Source: Azospirillum doebereinerae (GTDB lineage: Bacteria > Pseudomonadota > Alphaproteobacteria > Azospirillales > Azospirillaceae). Taken from it: a stretch of DNA of 64,000 bases. The notes under the pieces are model-generated. The model was given only the letters and a program-made list of their open reading frames with translations. It did no database searches and had not been told where the DNA came from. Position 1 is the first letter of the stretch; each line of letters starts with the position of its first letter. Both the position numbers and the translations under genes were made by a program. Of the stretch, positions 59,781-64,000 are shown piece by piece. The stretch is from the NCBI RefSeq assembly GCF_003989665.1, contig NZ_RZIJ01000010.1:1-64000 (forward strand), given 5' to 3'.

Positions 59781-60692
59781 TCAAACCGGCCGCATGCCCG
59801 GCGGCGGCGCCTCGCGCAGCCGTTGCGCCAAGTCCCGGAAGCCCGGCGCGCGCGGATCGCTGGCCCGCCAGACCAGACCGATCTCGCGCCCCGGCGCGTC
59901 GCCCTCGAACTTGCGGTAGGCGACCAGACCGCCGACCGTGGTGCCCTCCCCGGCCGCCAAGCGCGGCATCAGCGTGTAGCCGGTTCCCGCCGCCACCATA
60001 TGGCGCAGGGTCTCCAGCCCGGTGGCGTGGCGCATGCCGCGCGCCGTGGCGCCGCAGGCGACCAGGGCCTGGTCGCGCAGGCAGTGCCCCTCCTCCAGCA
60101 GCACCAGCTCGTTCGGGTCGAGATCCTTCAGGCCAATGGACGGCAGATCCTCCAGCCGGTGCCCGGCCGGGTGGGCGAGCAGGAAGGGTTCGAAGAACAG
60201 CGCCTCGGTCGCCAGCCCCTCGGTGTCGATGGGAAGCGACAGCAGCACGGCGTCGATCCGCCCCTCGCGCAGTTCCTCCAGCAACCCCTCCGTGCGTCCT
60301 TCCGACAGCACGAGTTGCGCGTTCGGCAGGTGGCGGCGCATCACCGGCAGAGCGTGGGGGAACAGATACGGCCCCAGCGTCTGGATGGCGCCGACCGACA
60401 GCGTCCCCGTCAGCGTGCCTTCCGTCCCCCGCGCCACGGTGAGCAGGCGCCGGGCCTCCTCCAGCACGACGCGCGCCTGCCGGATCACCGCCTCGCCCTG
60501 CTGCGTCAAGAGGACGCGGCGGCTGGTGCGTTCGAACAGGGCAATTCCCAGCGTATCCTCAAGCTTGCGGATCTGCGCGCTGAGCGACGGCTGGCTGACC
60601 GCGCAACGCTCCGCCGCCTTGCCGAAATGCCGCTGTTCGGCGACCGCGACGGCATACTCCAAATCCCGCAACGACAGCCCCGCCACATTCAT
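59781..60692 (-). CDS. oxyR: Hydrogen-peroxide sensor and transcriptional activator OxyR
   Basis: 303 residues. LysR-type winged helix (SLRDLEYAVAVAEQRHFGKAAERCAVSQPSLSAQIRKLE) and a sensor domain with LLEEGHCLRDQALVACG. The two cysteines at 204 and 213 are spaced exactly as the redox pair 199 and 208 of E. coli OxyR, so peroxide sensing by disulfide formation is expected. It is divergent from the catalase gene, its obvious target, and an OxyR-type palindrome overlaps its own start codon. Confidence 0.94.
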   Translation of the reverse strand: MNVAGLSLRDLEYAVAVAEQRHFGKAAERCAVSQPSLSAQIRKLEDTLGIALFERTSRRVLLTQQGEAVIRQARVVLEEARRLLTVARGTEGTLTGTLSVGAIQTLGPYLFPHALPVMRRHLPNAQLVLSEGRTEGLLEELREGRIDAVLLSLPIDTEGLATEALFFEPFLLAHPAGHRLEDLPSIGLKDLDPNELVLLEEGHCLRDQALVACGATARGMRHATGLETLRHMVAAGTGYTLMPRLAAGEGTTVGGLVAYRKFEGDAPGREIGLVWRASDPRAPGFRDLAQRLREAPPPGMRPV

Positions 60693-60705
60693 AGATATAT
60701 CCTAT
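60691..60705. promoter_or_regulatory. OxyR-type binding site
   Basis: ATAGATATATCCTAT has the ATAG-N7-CTAT half-site pair of the OxyR consensus and lies in the 114-nt oxyR-katA gap, overlapping the oxyR start codon. A second copy of GATATATC occurs at about 60732-60739, nearer katA. Binding here would fit repression of oxyR and activation of katA. Confidence 0.65.
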
Positions 60706-60806
60706 GGATTTGTTTGGAACGATGTTTTGGATATATCGACGACGGTGACGGATAACCAGAGGTGAAAGCGGTCCCAAGCCAAGAAAGCCAGAGAGGACAC
60801 AACGCC

Positions 60807-62264
60807 ATGACCACCCTGACCACCGCCGCCGGCGCGCCCGTCGCCGACAACCAGAACTCCCTGACCGCCGGGCCGCGCGGGCCGGTGCTGATGCAGGATT
60901 TCCACCTGATCGAGAAGCTGGCCCATTTCAACCGCGAGCGGATTCCCGAGCGCGTGGTCCACGCCAAGGGGGCCGGCGCCTACGGCGTCTTCCGCGTCAC
61001 CCGCGACGTGACGCCCCACACCAAGGCGTCCTTCCTGTCGGCCATCGGCAAGGAGACCGAGGTCTTCCTGCGCTTCTCCACCGTCGGCGGCGAGAAGGGA
61101 TCGGCCGACGCCGACCGCGACCCGCGCGGCTTCGCGCTGAAGTTCTACACCGAGGACGGCAACTACGATCTGGTCGGCAACAACACGCCGGTCTTTTTCA
61201 TCCGCGATCCGCTGAAGTTCCCCGACTTCATCCACACGCAGAAGCGCAACCCGGCGACCAACCTGAAGGATCCGACGGCGGTCTGGGACTTCTTCTCGCT
61301 GTCGCCGGAGACGATGCACCAGCTGACCATCCTGTTCAGCGACCGGGGCACGCCGCGCGGCTACCGCCACATGGACGGCTTCTCCAGCCACACCTTCTCG
61401 TGGATCAACGCGGCGGACGAGCGCTTCTGGGTCAAGTACCACTTCAAGACCCGCCAGGGGATCGAGAACTTCACCGCCGAGCAAGCCGCCCGCATGGCCG
61501 GCATCGACCCCGACCACGCGACGCGCGACCTGTTCGCCGCCATCGCGGACGGCGATTTCCCGGCCTGGACCGTGTCGGTGCAGATCATGCCGGAGCTCGA
61601 GGCCGAGCGTTACGCCATCAACCCCTTCGACCTGACCAAGGTGTGGCCGCACGCCGACTACCCGCTGGTCGAGATCGGCGAGCTGGCGCTGAACCGCAAC
61701 CCGGAGAACTACTTCGCCGAGGTCGAGCAGTCCGCCTTCAGCCCGGCCAGCGTGGTGCCCGGCATCTCCTTCAGCCCGGACAAGATGTTGCAGGGCCGGC
61801 TGTTCGCCTACGCCGACGCCCACCGCTACCGGCTGGGCGCCAACCACGGGCATCTGCCGGTCAACCGCCCGCACGCGACGGAGGCGCGCAACTACCAGCG
61901 CGACGGCGCCATGCGCTTCGACGGCAACGGCGGCGGACGGCCGAACTACGAGCCGAACAGCTTCGGCGGCCCGACGCAGGACCCGAGCAAGGCCGAGCCG
62001 CCGCTGAGGATTTCCGGTGACGCCGGCCGCTACGACCACCGCGAGGGGAACGACGACTACGCCCAGGCCGGCGCGCTGTTCCGCCTGATCGGCGCCGAGG
62101 CCCAGGCGCGGCTGATGGGCAACATCGCCGGCTCGCTGGGGCAGGCCCCCGCCGCGATCCAGCAGCGCCAGTTGCGCCATTTCCTGGCCGCCGACCCGGC
62201 CTATGGCCACGGCGTCGCCCAGAGGCTGGGCGTGACCATCGAGAGCGCCATCGCGGCCGAGTGA
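60807..62264 (+). CDS. katA: Monofunctional haem catalase (small-subunit type)
   Basis: 485 residues, the size of clade 3 small-subunit catalases. The distal His is in [14 protein letters not shown] near 52, the distal Asn in [14 protein letters not shown], and the haem-ligand Tyr in [16 protein letters not shown] near 335. It breaks hydrogen peroxide into water and oxygen. ATG 60807 has GAGAGGA 9 nt upstream. Divergent from oxyR and probably induced by it. No signal peptide, so cytoplasmic. Confidence 0.96.
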   Translation: MTTLTTAAGAPVADNQNSLTAGPRGPVLMQDFHLIEKLAHFNRERIPERVVHAKGAGAYGVFRVTRDVTPHTKASFLSAIGKETEVFLRFSTVGGEKGSADADRDPRGFALKFYTEDGNYDLVGNNTPVFFIRDPLKFPDFIHTQKRNPATNLKDPTAVWDFFSLSPETMHQLTILFSDRGTPRGYRHMDGFSSHTFSWINAADERFWVKYHFKTRQGIENFTAEQAARMAGIDPDHATRDLFAAIADGDFPAWTVSVQIMPELEAERYAINPFDLTKVWPHADYPLVEIGELALNRNPENYFAEVEQSAFSPASVVPGISFSPDKMLQGRLFAYADAHRYRLGANHGHLPVNRPHATEARNYQRDGAMRFDGNGGGRPNYEPNSFGGPTQDPSKAEPPLRISGDAGRYDHREGNDDYAQAGALFRLIGAEAQARLMGNIAGSLGQAPAAIQQRQLRHFLAADPAYGHGVAQRLGVTIESAIAAE

Positions 62265-62282
62265 TGCGCTGAAGGGCGCCGG

Positions 62283-63443
62283 TCAGAGGGCTTCGGACAC
62301 CCTCCGGCCCTCGACCGGCGACCGGCGCGTCCGACGGAGCGTCCGCTGGCGCTCCAGCGTTAGGCCCAGCAGGATCAGCGCCCCCATGCCGCCGAGATTC
62401 ACCGCCAGCACGGCGGCGATCCCCTGCGCCTTCAACAGCACGATGGTTCCGCAGAAGGACAGGATCAGACCGAGGCAGAACACCGGCAAGGAGTGTCGCC
62501 CGCAATTCGTCAGGAGTTGCATCGGCCCCCATCTCAGCCACTTGGCGTCGCGGGGCACCAGCAGGGCCGCCGCGCAGGCCAGGGCCAGGAAATGCAGCAG
62601 CCGCATCGGGCCGAGCGTATGCTTCTCGGCCAGCGGGATGCCCTGCTCCGGTAGGACGGCCTGCATTCCGCCCGGCAGCATCGCACGGATTCCTTCGGCC
62701 GCCGCCCCCTTCCACAGCATCATCCCCAGCAGGATCGCCAGCGCCGCCGCCAGCAGCGCGCCCGACCGGGGCAGCCGGTGGCCGCCGCGCAGGGCGAAGG
62801 CCATGGTCATGCCCAGGAAGAAGACGACCTGCCACGCCAGCGGGCTGAAGTTCCAGCGTTCCCCCCACAGATTCGGTGGCGAGAGGTCGGGCGCCACCTG
62901 CACGCCCGCGTAGAGCGCCACCGGCCCCAGGAACGCCGCCACCCCGAACCGGGCGAGTAGCCACAGATAGGCCGGCGCCGCCACGATCAGCACGATGTAG
63001 AGCGCCAGGATGTCGAAGGCGTATGGCAGGTAGAGCAGCACCGCGTGCCACGCCAGCGCCGTCGCCGGCTGCTCGAAAAGCGGCAGAAAGCTGGCCAGCC
63101 GGTGCGAATCCGTCACCGAAACCAGCCCGCCGAACACGGAGATCCCGACGATCAGGCCGCAGGTTAGCATGGTCAGGAAATTCGCCACCCAGAGCTGGCG
63201 GCAACGGACCAGCGCCTTCATCTGGGAGGGAAGGAAGCCGCGCTCCGCGAAGAGCGGCGCGTAGGCCAGCGCCACGGCGTAACCGGAGATGAAGATGAAG
63301 ATCTCGGCCGCGTCGGAGGGGCCGAACCGGGCCGGCGTCACCTTCGCCAGAGGGTTGAGGCCGACGTGGTTGACGAAAATGATCAGAAGGGCTAGGCCCC
63401 GGAAAAGATCGAGCCGAACGTCCCTCGTTTGCCGTTCCAGCAT
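62283..63443 (-). CDS. opgC: OpgC-family membrane acyltransferase
   Basis: 386 residues, with about ten membrane helices. The start RDVRLDLFRGLALLIIFVNHVGLNPLAKVTPARFGPSDAAEIFIFISGYAVALAYAPLF is typical of OpgC, which adds succinyl groups to osmoregulated periplasmic glucans. The DLFRG and NH/H residues match the acyltransferase active-site region. The substrate is inferred from the family; glucan backbone genes are not in the window. It converges with katA (18 nt between stops). Confidence 0.88.
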   Translation of the reverse strand: MLERQTRDVRLDLFRGLALLIIFVNHVGLNPLAKVTPARFGPSDAAEIFIFISGYAVALAYAPLFAERGFLPSQMKALVRCRQLWVANFLTMLTCGLIVGISVFGGLVSVTDSHRLASFLPLFEQPATALAWHAVLLYLPYAFDILALYIVLIVAAPAYLWLLARFGVAAFLGPVALYAGVQVAPDLSPPNLWGERWNFSPLAWQVVFFLGMTMAFALRGGHRLPRSGALLAAALAILLGMMLWKGAAAEGIRAMLPGGMQAVLPEQGIPLAEKHTLGPMRLLHFLALACAAALLVPRDAKWLRWGPMQLLTNCGRHSLPVFCLGLILSFCGTIVLLKAQGIAAVLAVNLGGMGALILLGLTLERQRTLRRTRRSPVEGRRVSEAL

Positions 63444-63600
63444 GCTCCGATGTCCTCCTTCTCCTCACGACCGGTGCGTTCACGCAACCATACGTGCCGG
63501 GAAAGGAGAATCCTTCACACCATCATGCTCCGTTTCACCGCCTCCTGGGTGACCCGGATGTCCGCAAGGGAGCACAGGGGGTAGTCGATTCGGAGAGCAC

Positions 63601-64000
63601 TCAGGCCGATTGAGTCGCCCCGGCGCGCCCATACAGCTGGTTGGCCCGCGTCTCGAAGGCCTGCACCATCCGTCGCACGGCTTCGTTGAACAACAGGCCC
63701 ATGATCTTCTGCAGCATCTTGGAGCGGAACTCGAAATCCACGAAGAAATCGACGCAGCAACCGCCTTCGTGCTCGCGGAAGATCCAATGGTTGTTCAGGT
63801 ACTGGAACGGCCCATCGGTGTACTGGACGTTGATCCGGCATTCCGGCTCGTTCAGCTCCACCCGCGAGGTGAAGCGTTCGCGGACCATTTTGAAACCGAT
63901 GACGAGGTCCGCGAACATCACATCGCCTTCCCGGCGGCGGATGCGGGCGGCCAGACACCAGGGCAGAAACTCCGGATACCTCTCCACATCGGCGACCAGC
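63601..64000 (-). CDS. COQ10/RatA-family START-like protein, 5' end beyond the window
   Basis: 133 residues are visible; the open frame continues past 64000 (LVADVERYPEFLPWCLAARI reads in frame into the edge). The helix-grip fold pattern DVERYPEFLPWC, VMFADLVIGFKMVRERFTSRVEL, PFQYLNNHWIFRE and VDFFVDFEFRSKMLQKIMGLLFNEAVRRMVQAFETRA is that of the coenzyme Q-binding COQ10/RatA family. In mitochondria and related bacteria it aids ubiquinone function; RatA-type toxin activity in E. coli is a different claim that I do not make. The start codon is missing from the window. Confidence 0.9.
   Translation of the reverse strand, partial: LVADVERYPEFLPWCLAARIRRREGDVMFADLVIGFKMVRERFTSRVELNEPECRINVQYTDGPFQYLNNHWIFREHEGGCCVDFFVDFEFRSKMLQKIMGLLFNEAVRRMVQAFETRANQLYGRAGATQSA

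Overview
This 64 kb window is GC-rich chromosomal DNA packed with genes at alphaproteobacterial spacing. The gene complement (glnD near mutS, a mreBCD-mrdA operon, aerobic-type cobalamin genes, an OxyR/catalase pair, many sensory proteins) fits a Rhodospirillales member, most likely Azospirillum or a close relative. That placement is inferred from gene content and style, not from a marker gene. I see no rRNA or tRNA gene, CRISPR array, prophage or transposase.

Layout. 0.8-10 kb: a membrane-bound Pls/PosA-type single-module NRPS with its own terminator, class I fumarase, an RluA-type pseudouridine synthase, a hybrid-free sensor histidine kinase and a DMT exporter. 10-16 kb: a YddA/BclA-like ABC transporter, then a LysR regulator divergent from a ThDP enzyme and an ALDH7-type dehydrogenase, with a perfect 8-bp inverted repeat between them. 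16-20.5 kb: an orphan CcdA-like antitoxin, then ilvB-ilvN-ilvC for branched-chain amino acid synthesis, closed by a strong terminator. 20.5-27.6 kb: an ArsR/DMT pair, the elongasome operon mreB-mreC-mreD-mrdA (minus strand), and a YqhA-family protein. 27.8-33.4 kb: phoU, a hisE-like gene and small proteins of unknown role, including a low-complexity repeat protein and an RTX protein with N-terminal PDVA repeats. 33.9-42.4 kb: glnD, three small uncharacterised genes, mutS and a fatty-acid desaturase.

42.5-52.2 kb: an Hsp70-like protein, an SDR, a TusA protein paired with a DUF2478-DUF364 fusion, a GST, then signalling genes: a response regulator with a kinase-like ATPase output, a PAS/MCP overlapping pair that looks like a split Aer receptor, and a PAS-GGDEF diguanylate cyclase. 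52.3-58.2 kb: cobalamin late steps (cobC, cobD, cobQ, cobO, cobP) with a cupin gene at the head and a vapBC toxin-antitoxin pair at the tail of the cobP-cobO-cobQ run. 58.3-64 kb: an alpha/beta hydrolase, a small unknown, oxyR divergent from katA with an OxyR-type site at the oxyR start, an OpgC-family membrane acyltransferase, and the 3' part of a COQ10/RatA-family gene cut by the window end.

Functional themes are core metabolism and cell shape, nitrogen signalling (GlnD), oxidative stress, chemotaxis/c-di-GMP signalling and cobalamin assembly. The least explained items are the Pls-type synthetase, the TusA/DUF2478-DUF364 pair, the two repeat proteins near 32 kb, and the LysR-controlled ThDP/ALDH7 module. 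Start codons were chosen by ribosome-binding site and family alignment from memory; no database search was possible.
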